Assembly: GCF_001458435.1 (NCBI RefSeq) | Contig: NZ_CYSF01000011.1 | Location: 1 to 58,243, forward strand | DNA from: Thalassovita mediterranea | GTDB lineage: Bacteria; Pseudomonadota; Alphaproteobacteria; Rhodobacterales; Rhodobacteraceae | Reading direction: 5' to 3' | DNA: 58,243 bases | Shown: in pieces, positions 26,954 to 36,238 of the stretch | Layout of the letters: each line of letters begins with the position of its first letter | How positions within the stretch are numbered: the first letter of the stretch is position 1 | Notes under the pieces: model-generated | The model's input: the letters and a program-made list of their open reading frames with translations, nothing else | What the model was told of the DNA's origin: nothing | Database searches by the model: none | Translations under genes and position numbers: made by a program

Positions 26954-27823
26954 ATGACCGACGTGACCCAGATCCAGAATGACCACATCCGCGTGGGCGT
27001 CAGCCCCCTCGGTGCAGAAACGCAATATTTGCGCGATGATCAAAACCGCGACTGGTTGTGGCATGGGGATCCGACATGGTGGGCGGGACGGTCACCGATC
27101 CTATTCCCGATCGTTGGGGCCGCACCGGATGGCCAGATTTCTATCGGGGCATTCACCGCCCCGATGAACCAACACGGATTTGCCCGTCGGTCAAAATTCG
27201 CACTGATTGCGGCCAGCGAAACACACTGCACCCACCAACTGACCGACAGCGCAGACACCCGCGCGAACTACCCGTTTGAATTCGCCCTGCGCCTAACCCA
27301 CCAACTTGACGGCCCCACCCTGTCTGTCACGGCAGAGGTGGAAAATCACAGCAACCGCGCGATGCCTTTCGGCTTTGGGTTTCACCCCGCCTTCGCATGG
27401 CCCCTGCCCGGCGCGAACGGCACGCATGAGGTGCAGTTGGACAATCAGGGTGAACCAGCGCTTTACCGGATCAACGCAGACGGGCTGCTGGTCGATGCCC
27501 CCCTGCCCTCGCCCTTCCGCGATGGCCGCCTGACGCTGGACCCGGCGCAATACGCAGACGATGCGATGCTGTTTCCCGCTGGTGCAGGCACCGGTCTGAC
27601 CCTCAGCGCGGCAGGTGCCAGCCTGCGGTTTCAGTGGCAAAACCTACCCAATTTCGCGCTGTGGCAAAAACCGGGTGCGCCCTATATCTGCCTTGAACCT
27701 TGGCACGGAACTGCGGCAATAGCAGGTCAAGGTTCGGCGATGATCGACCGCCCCGACACCATCACACTGGACGCCGGACAAAGCGCCCGTTTTGCCTATA
27801 CCGTCACGATTACGGGCAAGTGA
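26954..27823 (+). CDS. Aldose 1-epimerase family protein
   Basis: A 289-aa galactose-mutarotase-like protein. It has the family pattern GFGFHPAFAWPLPG with the catalytic His, and PYICLEPWHG near the C-terminus with the catalytic Glu. AAGGA lies 8 nt before the ATG at 26954; the GTG at 26948 is less likely. It interconverts sugar anomers and stands just before galE, 23 bp apart, so a role in hexose supply for polysaccharides is likely. The sugar is not known. Confidence 0.85.
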   Translation: MTDVTQIQNDHIRVGVSPLGAETQYLRDDQNRDWLWHGDPTWWAGRSPILFPIVGAAPDGQISIGAFTAPMNQHGFARRSKFALIAASETHCTHQLTDSADTRANYPFEFALRLTHQLDGPTLSVTAEVENHSNRAMPFGFGFHPAFAWPLPGANGTHEVQLDNQGEPALYRINADGLLVDAPLPSPFRDGRLTLDPAQYADDAMLFPAGAGTGLTLSAAGASLRFQWQNLPNFALWQKPGAPYICLEPWHGTAAIAGQGSAMIDRPDTITLDAGQSARFAYTVTITGK

Positions 27824-27846
27824 ATTTAAGAAGTGGAGAGTTTTGA

Positions 27847-28836
27847 ATGACCAATGTTCTGGTAACAGGTGGCGCAGGCTACATCGGATCGCACGCCTGC
27901 AAGGTGCTGGCGGCCAACGGCTTTACCCCCGTGACCTTCGACAACTGTTCGACCGGCTGGGAGCAGGCGGTAAAGTTCGGCCCGCTGGCCAAGGGCGACC
28001 TGTTGGACTGCGCCCGTCTGGATGAGGTGTTCGCCGAATATCAACCCGTTGCCGTCATGCACTTCGCCGCACTGTCCCAAGTGGGCGAGTCGATGCAACT
28101 GCCCGGTCGTTACTGGCGCGAAAACGTCACCGGTGCGCTGAACCTGATTGAGGCGGCGGTGGCGGCTGAGTGCAAAAACTTCGTCTTCTCCTCCACCTGC
28201 GCGACCTATGGCGATCAGGACAACGTGGTCCTGAACGAAGACACGCCGCAAATGCCGATCAACGCCTATGGCGGATCGAAACTGGCGATTGAGCAGATGT
28301 TGCAGGACTTCGCCGCCAGTGACGGGCTGAACCATGTGATCTTCCGCTATTTCAACGTCGCCGGTGCCGATCCAGAGGCAGAGGTGGGCGAGTTCCACCA
28401 GCCCGAAACCCACCTGATCCCGCTGATGCTGGACGCGATTGAGGGCAAACGCGCCGCGCTGACCGTTTTTGGCACCGATTACGATACGCCCGACGGCACC
28501 TGCATCCGCGACTACGTGCATGTGATGGATCTGGTCGAAGCTCACGTTCTAGGCCTGAAATGGCTGCAGGATGGCAAGGGCAACCGTGTCTTCAACCTCG
28601 GCACCGGCGATGGGTTTTCGGTGCGTGAGGTGATCGAACATTCGCAATCTGTCACCAACAAAGCGGTGCCTTACACCGAGGGTGACCGCCGTCCGGGCGA
28701 TTGCACCAAATTGGTGTCGGGTTCGACCCGCGCGATCAGCGAACTGGGGTGGAAACCCAGCCGTTCCAACCTCTCTGACATGATCCGCGACGCCTGGCGC
28801 TGGCACCAAAACACCGCCGCGCATTACGAACGCTGA
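27847..28836 (+). CDS. galE: UDP-glucose 4-epimerase
   Basis: A 329-aa GalE-type epimerase. GGAGYIGSHACK binds NAD; SSTCATYG and NAYGGSKLAIEQ carry the catalytic Ser/Thr, Tyr and Lys; FRYFNVAGADP is typical. It supplies UDP-galactose. GGAG occurs upstream of the ATG. It is probably co-transcribed with the mutarotase gene. Confidence 0.92.
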   Translation: MTNVLVTGGAGYIGSHACKVLAANGFTPVTFDNCSTGWEQAVKFGPLAKGDLLDCARLDEVFAEYQPVAVMHFAALSQVGESMQLPGRYWRENVTGALNLIEAAVAAECKNFVFSSTCATYGDQDNVVLNEDTPQMPINAYGGSKLAIEQMLQDFAASDGLNHVIFRYFNVAGADPEAEVGEFHQPETHLIPLMLDAIEGKRAALTVFGTDYDTPDGTCIRDYVHVMDLVEAHVLGLKWLQDGKGNRVFNLGTGDGFSVREVIEHSQSVTNKAVPYTEGDRRPGDCTKLVSGSTRAISELGWKPSRSNLSDMIRDAWRWHQNTAAHYER

Positions 28837-28852
28837 TTGCATCACGCAGCGT

Positions 28853-28886
28853 TGGCCCCTTAAGGTATCCCATCCCAAAGGGGCCA
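28853..28886 (+). other. Hairpin covering the ribosome binding site of the next gene
   Basis: A perfect 9-bp stem (TGGCCCCTT at 28853-28861 with AAGGGGCCA at 28878-28886), 16-nt loop, lies 8 nt before the ATG at 28894. The only purine-rich stretch that could serve as ribosome binding site (AAGGGG) lies within the stem. There is no T-tract, so translation control is more likely than termination. Confidence 0.4.
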
Positions 28887-28893
28887 CGCCGCT

Positions 28894-29364
28894 ATGACAG
28901 ACACAACCGCACCAACACACGCTGAGACGCCCGAAGACATCCCCCGCCTATTCGCCGCCGCATGGATGGCGCGGGATGCGCAGGCGTTGGCCGCGCTGTT
29001 TGTAGAGGATGCGGATTTTGTAAACGTCGTTGGCCTGTGGTGGCACAACCGCGCGGACATTCAGCGCGCGCATCACTATGGCCTCACCACCTTTTTCAAA
29101 GACAGCCAGATTTCAGCCCGCGGCGTCAAAGTGCGCCGTGTCAGCGACACGGTGGCGATTGTGCATACCCGCTGGCGGCTGACCGGCCAGATTGATCCGC
29201 AGGGTGCCCCGCTGGACAGCCGTACAGCGGTCATGGTGTTTGTCACCGAAAAGCGCAGCACTGGCTGGATGGTGCTGGCCGCACATAACACTGATGTGGT
29301 CCCAGGTGCAGAAACCAATAGCGTTCGCAATGCCACTATGACGCCATTGGACTACCGCGAGTGA
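28894..29364 (+). CDS. SnoaL-like / SgcJ-EcaC family protein
   Basis: A 156-aa single-domain protein of the NTF2-like fold: AAAWMARDAQALAALFVEDA followed by DFVNVVGLWWHNRADI and a final beta-strand WMVLAAHNTDV. Members of the SgcJ/EcaC group are annotated as oxidoreductases, but most have no shown reaction. It lies alone between galE and the export lipoprotein. Confidence 0.75.
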   Translation: MTDTTAPTHAETPEDIPRLFAAAWMARDAQALAALFVEDADFVNVVGLWWHNRADIQRAHHYGLTTFFKDSQISARGVKVRRVSDTVAIVHTRWRLTGQIDPQGAPLDSRTAVMVFVTEKRSTGWMVLAAHNTDVVPGAETNSVRNATMTPLDYRE

Positions 29365-29509
29365 CAGCGGTCGACGCAAGAACGCCCCAAACCTATGGCC
29401 AATGCGCCACGTTCACCGCGTCGCCAACCCAACCTACCCCCTGCCCCCTGTCGGTCTACAGCGACACCCGTTAAGACTATCGCCAAGCAAACTGTGGAGG
29501 GGAATCGGT

Positions 29510-30649
29510 TTGAACAAAATTGTCACATGGACGGCTCTCAGCCTATCGGCGCTGGCGCTTAGCGCCTGTTCGGTGCCTCGTGGCGCCGCACTCAGCAGCG
29601 ATATCCTGACCGAACAAACAGAAACCGCCCCCAGCTACCAAGTGATCACCGTCACCCGCGCCAATGTCAGTGATTTTCACAACTGGCCTGTGACGGGCTG
29701 GTCTGGCAACTATACTTGGCTCTCAAATCCCCGCGGCCCACAAAGTCAGGTCATCCGCACAGGCGACCGCGTCACACTGACCATCTGGGATTCACAAGAA
29801 AACTCCCTGCTGACGGGCCCAGCCAGCAATCAAGTCACCCTGCCCGCGATACCTGTGGCGGCCAATGGCAGCATCTTTCTGCCCTACGCTGGCGACGTTT
29901 CCCTGCGCAATCTGACCCAGACCGAGGCACGGACCAAGGTTCAGGATGCTCTGGTGCAGATTTCACCGTCCGCACAGATCCAACTGTCCGTCGATCAGGG
30001 CGCCAACAATGCCGCTGATCTGGTGGGCGGCGTCGCGCAGCCCGGCAGCTACCCACTACCCAACCGCAATACAACGGTTCTCAACCTGATCGCCGCAGGG
30101 GGTGGCATTCGTGACAGTCTGGAAAACCCGCTGGTGCGTTTGCAACGCGGCGGGCAGTCCTACGAAATCCGGGCTGACAAACTGATGACGCAACCCAGCC
30201 TCAACACCACGGTACGCGGTGGCGACAAGATCATCATTCAAGAAGATGATCGGTATTTCACCGCCCTAGGCGCCACCGGCCGCGAAGAGCTGGTTCCCTT
30301 CACACGTGAAAACCTGACCGCGATAGAGGCGCTGTCAACGGTTGGCGGCCTGTCCGACACCCGCGCCGATCTAAAGGCCGTGTTGGTCCTGCGGGACTAT
30401 GACAAGACACAGCTAATCAAACAAACGCCCGACACCCCCTATTCACCCAACGGGCCACTGCAAGAACAAGTGGTGTTTGCGTTCGATCTTACCTCTGCCG
30501 AGGGACTGTTTGCCGCGCGCAAATTCCAGATCAATCCCAAAGACACCGTTTTGGGAACGGAAACTACACTGACCTCTGCTCGCACAGTGCTGGGTGTGAT
30601 TGGATCCGCTGTTGGTCTGGGCAATGCGCTAGACCGTCTGGCGAACTGA
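29510..30649 (+). CDS. Polysaccharide export outer-membrane lipoprotein (Wza/KpsD type)
   Basis: A 379-aa lipoprotein. I chose the TTG start at 29510, since it has GGAGG about 8 nt upstream and gives a clean lipoprotein signal ending LALSAC, with Cys20 as the lipid-bearing residue. The upstream frame adds 36 unrelated residues. After that come the poly_export domain (SQVIRTGDRVTLTIWD) and SLBB-type domains (VGGVAQPGSYPLPN; FTALGATGREELVPF). It would form the outer-membrane channel for a capsule or exopolysaccharide. No Wzc/KpsE partner is adjacent. Confidence 0.88.
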   Translation: MNKIVTWTALSLSALALSACSVPRGAALSSDILTEQTETAPSYQVITVTRANVSDFHNWPVTGWSGNYTWLSNPRGPQSQVIRTGDRVTLTIWDSQENSLLTGPASNQVTLPAIPVAANGSIFLPYAGDVSLRNLTQTEARTKVQDALVQISPSAQIQLSVDQGANNAADLVGGVAQPGSYPLPNRNTTVLNLIAAGGGIRDSLENPLVRLQRGGQSYEIRADKLMTQPSLNTTVRGGDKIIIQEDDRYFTALGATGREELVPFTRENLTAIEALSTVGGLSDTRADLKAVLVLRDYDKTQLIKQTPDTPYSPNGPLQEQVVFAFDLTSAEGLFAARKFQINPKDTVLGTETTLTSARTVLGVIGSAVGLGNALDRLAN

Positions 30650-30670
30650 TCTAAACTAATTCTGAAACGC

Positions 30671-30696
30671 AAAAGCCCCGCCAGATTGGCGGGGCT
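30671..30696. terminator. Bidirectional terminator between export lipoprotein and secreted protein genes
   Basis: AGCCCCGCCA (30674-30683) pairs perfectly with TGGCGGGGCT (30687-30696). On the minus strand it is followed by TTTTGCGTTT, so it serves best for the minus-strand gene, and it also lies 22 bp past the plus-strand export gene. The same hairpin occurs inverted at 31583-31605. Confidence 0.8.
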
Positions 30697-30760
30697 GTAT
30701 TGTCGGGGGTAAACGGTCGCAGTGACCTCTCATCCTCCTACGCACAATAGACGTCAGAAA

Positions 30761-31492
30761 TCATTCACTCAGTTGTTCAACGCCAGTGATGTCAATAAGC
30801 CCAAACGCTTCATGGACAGTGCGCACGTGGCTGGGCAGGTTCTGCAATCCAAATTCTGCATTGCCAAAGTCAGGATCAAAGTCAGGACTACTGGTGAAGA
30901 TTTGATTAATATAAAGGTTCTCACCCGGCCGGTAAATCACTTTCAGCCGACAGAATAAGTCATCAGCAAAAGGCGCGACTGGTCGACGGTTACAATCAAG
31001 GTAATGTTCGGGCGTGCCCTGCACTGGTGCGGCGTAGTAAATGGCCGAATTTGGAATCTCTCCATTCGCGTATTCTTGGCGCGCTCGCTCCGCTTCATAC
31101 GATTGCACTCGGACCACATATATGACGTCGTCAACGTGAATGGTCGTGAGCTCCTCATACTCTACGCCATAAGGTCGCCCTGCCTCATAAATATGATGAC
31201 GAATATTTCCACGATAGCGCACATTGGGTTGGGTTATGGCGAAATGATCGTCGATACGTTTTTCATCCTCTATGGCGAGAGATACCCAGCCGCCTTCTCC
31301 GTCAGAAGAAAAATCACCGGCACACAACCGAAAACTCCGTTGGCCTAAGGTAATAATTTTTCCTGCTGGGGAAAATTTCTCATCCTCGCCACAGGACCAA
31401 TCGCCTTGCGGTTGAGCAGAAAGCGCGCCGTGGAATGCGATGAGCAGGGCGATAAATGCCCATGAAAGCTGTTTCGCCAAAAATTGCGTCAT
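30761..31492 (-). CDS. Secreted protein of unknown function
   Basis: A 243-aa protein with a signal peptide (KQLSWAFIALLIAFHGALSAQ). The mature protein has four or so cysteines (in WSCGEDEK, RLCAGDF, LDCNRRP and LFCRLK), which could form two disulfides in the periplasm. I recognise no family. Codon use is more AT-rich than in ilvD and galE, and the gene is bracketed by two identical terminator hairpins, which isolates its transcription from both neighbours. Confidence 0.65.
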   Translation of the reverse strand: MTQFLAKQLSWAFIALLIAFHGALSAQPQGDWSCGEDEKFSPAGKIITLGQRSFRLCAGDFSSDGEGGWVSLAIEDEKRIDDHFAITQPNVRYRGNIRHHIYEAGRPYGVEYEELTTIHVDDVIYVVRVQSYEAERARQEYANGEIPNSAIYYAAPVQGTPEHYLDCNRRPVAPFADDLFCRLKVIYRPGENLYINQIFTSSPDFDPDFGNAEFGLQNLPSHVRTVHEAFGLIDITGVEQLSE

Positions 31493-31582
31493 TTCTATCA
31501 GCCTGTCCTTGGTGTTTTTTAGAATGCCTAAATACGCATTAATCTACGATACATTTTTCAACCACATTCCCCAAAAAACAAA

Positions 31583-31605
31583 AGCCCCGCCAATCTGGCG
31601 GGGCT
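31583..31605 (-). terminator. Rho-independent terminator of ilvD-side interval
   Basis: AGCCCCGCCA / TGGCGGGGCT with a 3-nt loop, followed on the minus strand by TTTTGTTTTTT. It is the same 23-bp hairpin as at 30674-30696, in inverted orientation. It lies 24 bp after the ilvD stop and just before the promoter region of the secreted protein gene. Confidence 0.88.
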
Positions 31606-31629
31606 TTCGCTCATCATATCACGTAGCGC

Positions 31630-33474
31630 TTATTCTCCACCGGGCAGGATGCGGACCGCACCTTTTGCAGCGGAGGAGGCGAAGGCGGCGTAAGCCTTCA
31701 GCGCTTTGGACACCGCGCGGGGGCGCTCTTCGGCGGGGCCCCACGGCAGCGGGCCTTTGGCGGCGCGGCGCGCCTCCAGCACGTCATCAGCAACGGCAAG
31801 GTTGATGGTCCGGTTCGGAATATCAATCTCGATCAGATCGCCGGTTTCCACCAGACCGATTGCCCCCCCCTCCGCCGCCTCGGGCGAGGCGTGGCCGATT
31901 GACAGACCAGACGTACCGCCAGAGAAGCGACCATCGGTCAGCAGCGCGCATTTCTTGCCCAGACCTTTGGATTTCAGATAGCTGGTCGGGTAGAGCATTT
32001 CCTGCATGCCCGGACCGCCCTGCGGACCCTCGTAGCGGATGATCACCACCTCACCTTCGGCAACCTTGCCGGTGAGGATGCCGTTGACCGCATCATCCTG
32101 ACTCTCGAACACTTTCGCAGGACCCGAGAATTTGAGGATCGATTCATCCACACCAGCGGTTTTCACGATGCAGCCGTCCAGCGCGATATTGCCGAACAGA
32201 ACCGCCAGACCGCCATCCTTGGAAAACGCATGTTCGACCGAACGGATCACGCCACCTTCGCGGTCAGTGTCCAGTTCTTTGTAACGGTTCGCCTGACTAA
32301 ACGCCTGTGTGGTGCGCACGCCACCAGGGGCGGCTTTGAACAGTTCAGACGCTTCGGGGTTGTTGGCAACCTTGATGTCCCAATGGGCAATCGCTTCGCC
32401 CATGGTCGAGGAATGCACAGTCGCCACATCATTGTGCAGCAGACCACCGCGCGACAGCTCACCAAGGATGGAGAAGATGCCGCCCGCGCGATGCACGTCT
32501 TCCATATGGACATTGTGAATGTTCGGCGCGACCTTACACAGGCAGGGCACCTGACGGCTGAGGCGGTCCATGTCTTCCATGGTGAAATCCACCTTGCCCT
32601 CATAGGCAATCGCCAAAAGGTGCAAAACGGTGTTCGTCGACCCGCCCATGGCAATGTCCAGCGACATGGCGTTTTCAAAGGCCTCGAAGGTCGCGATTTC
32701 ACGCGGCAGCAGGCCCTTTTCCTCACCCTCATAGTGGCGCTTGGTGATGTCGACGATGCGACGACCCGCCTCAAGGAACAGACGCTTGCGGTCGGCGTGG
32801 GTCGCCAGCGTGGAGCCGTTGCCCGGCAGTGCCAGACCCAGCGCCTCTGCCAGACAGTTCATCGAGTTGGCGGTGAACATACCCGAACACGACCCACAGG
32901 TCGGGCAGGCGTTCTCTTCGATGTGTTTCACCTGTTCGTCGGTGAACTTGTCATCCGCGGCGGCGACCATAGCGTCGACTAGATCGACCTTTTTCATGTC
33001 CAGATCGGCGAGGTCAATTTTACCCGCTTCCATCGGACCGCCAGACACGAAGATCACCGGAATGTTCAGGCGCATTGCCGCCATCATCATGCCGGGGGTG
33101 ATCTTGTCACAGTTGGAGATACAGACCATCGCGTCGGCACAGTGGGCGTTGACCATATATTCAACACTGTCTGCAATCACTTCGCGCGAGGGCAGCGAGT
33201 AGAGCATGCCGTCATGGCCCATCGCGATGCCGTCATCCACGGCGATGGTGTTGAATTCCTTGGCAACGCCGCCTGCCGCCTCGATCTCACGGGCGACCAT
33301 CTGGCCCAGATCCTTCAGGTGGACGTGACCGGGCACAAATTGGGTGAACGAGTTCACAACCGCGATGATCGGTTTGCCGAAATCATCATCCGTCATACCC
33401 GTCGCACGCCAGAGGCCACGGGCCCCCGCCATGTTGCGGCCGTGGGTGGAACGCCTGGAACGATAATGCGGCAT
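31630..33474 (-). CDS. ilvD: Dihydroxy-acid dehydratase
   Basis: A 614-aa enzyme of valine and isoleucine synthesis, dehydrating 2,3-dihydroxy-acids to 2-oxoacids. The Fe-S ligands are visible in [13 protein letters not shown] and [17 protein letters not shown], and [20 protein letters not shown] is the C-terminal signature. Length and start ([20 protein letters not shown]) are normal. It is unusual as a single biosynthetic gene on a plasmid-like replicon; it may be a second copy or the only one. It has its own promoter region (33475-33700) and terminator. Confidence 0.94.
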   Translation of the reverse strand: MPHYRSRRSTHGRNMAGARGLWRATGMTDDDFGKPIIAVVNSFTQFVPGHVHLKDLGQMVAREIEAAGGVAKEFNTIAVDDGIAMGHDGMLYSLPSREVIADSVEYMVNAHCADAMVCISNCDKITPGMMMAAMRLNIPVIFVSGGPMEAGKIDLADLDMKKVDLVDAMVAAADDKFTDEQVKHIEENACPTCGSCSGMFTANSMNCLAEALGLALPGNGSTLATHADRKRLFLEAGRRIVDITKRHYEGEEKGLLPREIATFEAFENAMSLDIAMGGSTNTVLHLLAIAYEGKVDFTMEDMDRLSRQVPCLCKVAPNIHNVHMEDVHRAGGIFSILGELSRGGLLHNDVATVHSSTMGEAIAHWDIKVANNPEASELFKAAPGGVRTTQAFSQANRYKELDTDREGGVIRSVEHAFSKDGGLAVLFGNIALDGCIVKTAGVDESILKFSGPAKVFESQDDAVNGILTGKVAEGEVVIIRYEGPQGGPGMQEMLYPTSYLKSKGLGKKCALLTDGRFSGGTSGLSIGHASPEAAEGGAIGLVETGDLIEIDIPNRTINLAVADDVLEARRAAKGPLPWGPAEERPRAVSKALKAYAAFASSAAKGAVRILPGGE

Positions 33475-33659
33475 CTTGGTCTTCCTCTGGACTGCGTTTG
33501 TTAGTGCAAATGCGCCCCCTCCCGGGGCATTTCAAGGTGGTGTAGCGCAGAATCTGCGACAGAAACAATGGAGGAAACGCACGAAAATAACCCAAACGCC
33601 CCGCCCGGCGGATGTTTTGAAACCCACGGGTGGGCCAGAGCGACGTTTGCGGTCCCTGC

Positions 33660-33685
33660 CCAAAACCATACGCTACCGTATGGTT
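33660..33685 (-). terminator. Likely terminator of the glycerate kinase gene
   Basis: AACCATACG (33664-33672) pairs perfectly with CGTATGGTT (33677-33685) with a CTAC loop. On the minus strand it is followed by a short TTTTG. It lies 17 bp after the stop codon of the minus-strand glycerate kinase gene. Confidence 0.55.
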
Positions 33686-33701
33686 GAGCCCAAAATACCC
33701 A

Positions 33702-34979
33702 TTAGCGGATAAGGATCGCGCGGAAATCATTAACGTTGGTGCCCGTGGGACCGGGGGAAAACAGATCGCCCAACGCCTCGAACGCGCTGAAGGCATCATT
33801 GTTTGCCAGATCCGCCGCCGGATCCCGCCCCGCCGCCCGCAGTCGCGCCACTGTGTTTGCGTCGACAAAGGCACCGGCGTTGTACTCTGACCCGTCGATG
33901 CCGTCGGTGTCTGCGGCCAGCGCGGTGATCCCCGTGGCCCCCGCAACCTCTTGTGCCAAGGCCAGCAGAAATTCCGTATTGCGCCCACCCCGCCCCTGCC
34001 CGCGCAGGGTCACCGTGGTTTCACCGCCCGACAGGATCACCACCGGCTTGGCAAAGGGGCGGTCCCTGCCCTGCACCTCCCGAGCGATGGCGCCATGCAC
34101 CCGCGCCACATCGCGCGCCTCGCCCTCGATCGCGTCAGACAGGATCACCGCAGGCACGCCCGCCGCCTCTGCCGCGCGCGCAGCTGCTTCGAGTGATAGG
34201 CAGGCGGAGGCAACCACCGTCACCTCGTTACCCGCAAAAACCGGATCCGCCGGCAAAGGTGCATCCGCCGCCGAACTGTTCAGGTGGTCCATGATCGCCT
34301 GTGGCAGGTCGATCCGGTGGCTCTCAATCAGGCGCAGCGCATCGGCGCGGCTGACCGCATCCGGCACGGTCGGACCCGACGCCACCTGCGCCGGATCGTC
34401 ACCGGGCACATCCGACACCACCAGCGTCACCACCCGCGCGGGCGCGCAAGCAGCGGCCAGACGCCCACCCTTGATGCCGCTGACATGTTTGCGGATCGCA
34501 TTCATCACCGAAATCGGCGCGCCGGATGCCAAGAGCGCCGCGTTCAGCGCCTGTTCATCTGCCAAGCTCAGCCCGTCCGGCGGGCAGGGCAATAGCGACG
34601 ATCCGCCGCCACAGACCAAGGCCACCACCAGATCATCCGACCCCAGATCGGACACGGCACCCAGCAACGCCGCGCTGGCCGCCAGCCCCGCCGCGTCCGG
34701 CACAGGATGCGCCGCCTCCACCACATCGACATGCCGACAGGGCGCAGCGTAGCCATAGCGCGTGACCACCACGCCGCTTAGGGGGCCATGATCGGCAGAA
34801 TCCCACAGATCCTCAAACGCGGCGGCCAGTTGCGCGGCCCCTTTGCCAGCGCCAATCACCACCGTGCGCCCCTTGGGTCGCGCGGGCATATAAGGGCGCA
34901 ACGCCTGCACCGGATCCGCCGCCGCCACAGCCGCATCAAACAACGCGGTCAACAGCGCGCGGTCGTTCTCATCACTCAT
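33702..34979 (-). CDS. Glycerate 2-kinase (MOFRL family)
   Basis: A 425-aa type II glycerate kinase, often named TtuD or hydroxypyruvate reductase in older annotation. VVIGAGKGAAQLAAAFE marks the N-terminal nucleotide-related fold, ALVCGGGSSLLPCPPDG the active-site loop, and GGETTVTLRGQGRGGRNTEF the C-terminal MOFRL domain. It phosphorylates D-glycerate to 2-phosphoglycerate. It could take up carbon from glyoxylate made by the ureidoglycolate lyase in this window, but that link needs other genes. It lies 51 bp after the proline-racemase-like gene. Confidence 0.88.
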   Translation of the reverse strand: MSDENDRALLTALFDAAVAAADPVQALRPYMPARPKGRTVVIGAGKGAAQLAAAFEDLWDSADHGPLSGVVVTRYGYAAPCRHVDVVEAAHPVPDAAGLAASAALLGAVSDLGSDDLVVALVCGGGSSLLPCPPDGLSLADEQALNAALLASGAPISVMNAIRKHVSGIKGGRLAAACAPARVVTLVVSDVPGDDPAQVASGPTVPDAVSRADALRLIESHRIDLPQAIMDHLNSSAADAPLPADPVFAGNEVTVVASACLSLEAAARAAEAAGVPAVILSDAIEGEARDVARVHGAIAREVQGRDRPFAKPVVILSGGETTVTLRGQGRGGRNTEFLLALAQEVAGATGITALAADTDGIDGSEYNAGAFVDANTVARLRAAGRDPAADLANNDAFSAFEALGDLFSPGPTGTNVNDFRAILIR

Positions 34980-35030
34980 ATCACACCCTCAAATCAGTCT
35001 CTAATCCAGCCGATAGACTCTATTTCTGCC

Positions 35031-36059
35031 CTATGACACGCCCCAGGTATCGCGCAGGCGATACCCCTGCGGCCACGGGTCGGCAGGGTCCAACATATGC
35101 TGATGCACCCCCGTCACCCAGCCACGACCGGAAATCTCTGGCACAATCGCGGGTTTACCGCCCACCTGTGTGGTGGCGGCAATACGCCCCTGAAATTCTG
35201 ACCCGATGATTGATCGCGCCGTCAGCCCCTGCCCCACCTTCATTTGCCCACGCGCCGCCAAAACCGCCATTCGCGCCGAAACGGCAGTGCCAGTTGGCGA
35301 CCGGTCCACCTTACCCGGCTGGATCGCCACCGCCGACGCCGCGCTGTAACCCTCCGCCGTTTCGCGCAACGCACCGGCGAACAGGCAGAAAGAGATATGA
35401 TCCCACTCGGTATTCTCAGGATGCCGGAACCCCAACTGCGCATTCGCCGCATTGGTGATCTGCACCCCCAAACGCGCGATATCCGCCGCCTCATCCTCGG
35501 CAATTGTGAAGCCAAGCGCATCCGCATCCACGATCACAAAACTGTCCCCGCCATAGGCGGTATCCACGCGCAACGTGCCAACGCCCGGCACCTCCAAGGC
35601 GGCATCCAGGCGGTCAGCAAAGCTGGGCAAGTTCTGCACGGTAATCCGTTCTGCCTTGCCACCCTTGCAGGCCACGCGCACCTTCACCAATCCCCCCGGC
35701 GCCTCTAGGGTCAGGGTCGTCTCTGGCTCCACCATCGGGACCAAACCACCATCCAGCAGCACAGTCGCCACGCAGATGGAATTGGACCCTGACATCGGCG
35801 GCGTGTCTTCCGGCTCCATGATAATGAACGCCGCGTCGGCATCGGGATGTTTGGGCGGCACCAACAGGTTCACATGACGAAACACCCCGCCGCGCGGTTC
35901 ATTCAGGACAAAGTTCCGCAATGTCTGATCCCGTGCGATCCAGTTGCGCTGTTCCCACAAGGTGTCACCGGGCGGCGGCAGCACACCGCCGACGATCACA
36001 TCGCCAACCTCTCCCTCTGCATGGCAGGAAATCACGTGAATTGTCTTGCTCGATCGCAC
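35031..36059 (-). CDS. Proline racemase superfamily protein (Ser/Thr active-site type)
   Basis: A 342-aa member of the proline racemase / hydroxyproline epimerase / trans-3-hydroxy-L-proline dehydratase superfamily. The two positions that hold catalytic cysteines in racemases are Ser90 ([12 protein letters not shown]) and Thr256 ([12 protein letters not shown]). True racemases and 4-hydroxyproline epimerases use Cys pairs; Thr at the second site is known from dehydratases. A hydroxyproline dehydratase-like activity is therefore more likely than racemisation. It is upstream of glycerate kinase and downstream in orientation from an interval with a partition-type palindrome. Confidence 0.8.
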   Translation of the reverse strand: MRSSKTIHVISCHAEGEVGDVIVGGVLPPPGDTLWEQRNWIARDQTLRNFVLNEPRGGVFRHVNLLVPPKHPDADAAFIIMEPEDTPPMSGSNSICVATVLLDGGLVPMVEPETTLTLEAPGGLVKVRVACKGGKAERITVQNLPSFADRLDAALEVPGVGTLRVDTAYGGDSFVIVDADALGFTIAEDEAADIARLGVQITNAANAQLGFRHPENTEWDHISFCLFAGALRETAEGYSAASAVAIQPGKVDRSPTGTAVSARMAVLAARGQMKVGQGLTARSIIGSEFQGRIAATTQVGGKPAIVPEISGRGWVTGVHQHMLDPADPWPQGYRLRDTWGVS

Positions 36060-36126
36060 GGCCTGCCCCCTCTCCTGCGTTGGGAATAATCATGCCCCGT
36101 CCGATCCCATAGGTCGAGGCCAAAGA

Positions 36127-36156
36127 AAAACGGACTGGCAATTGCCAATCCGTTTT
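36127..36156. repeat. Inverted repeat containing a TGGCAA-TTGCCA palindrome
   Basis: AAAACGGA and TCCGTTTT flank the palindrome TGGCAATTGCCA (36136-36147), giving an almost perfect 30-bp hairpin with one mismatch pair. The half-sites TTGCCA and TGGCAA are the same as in the palindromes at 36206 and 40143. It may be a further partition-protein site or a terminator for transcripts from parB. Confidence 0.4.
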
Positions 36157-36205
36157 CTACACATTTCCGAGGTAAGCAACTGTTTTGCCGTATATTTTAG
36201 CAGAA

Positions 36206-36219
36206 TTGCCAATTGGCAA
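36206..36219. promoter_or_regulatory. Candidate parS-like palindrome, parB side
   Basis: TTGCCAATTGGCAA is a perfect 14-bp palindrome 20 bp beyond the parB stop, followed at once by another TTGCCAA half-site (36221-36227). The identical 14-mer lies at 40143-40156 on the other side of the replication module. Its position and symmetry are what a ParB-binding centromere would show. Confidence 0.5.
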
Positions 36220-36238
36220 CTTGCCAAAACGCCCCGCG

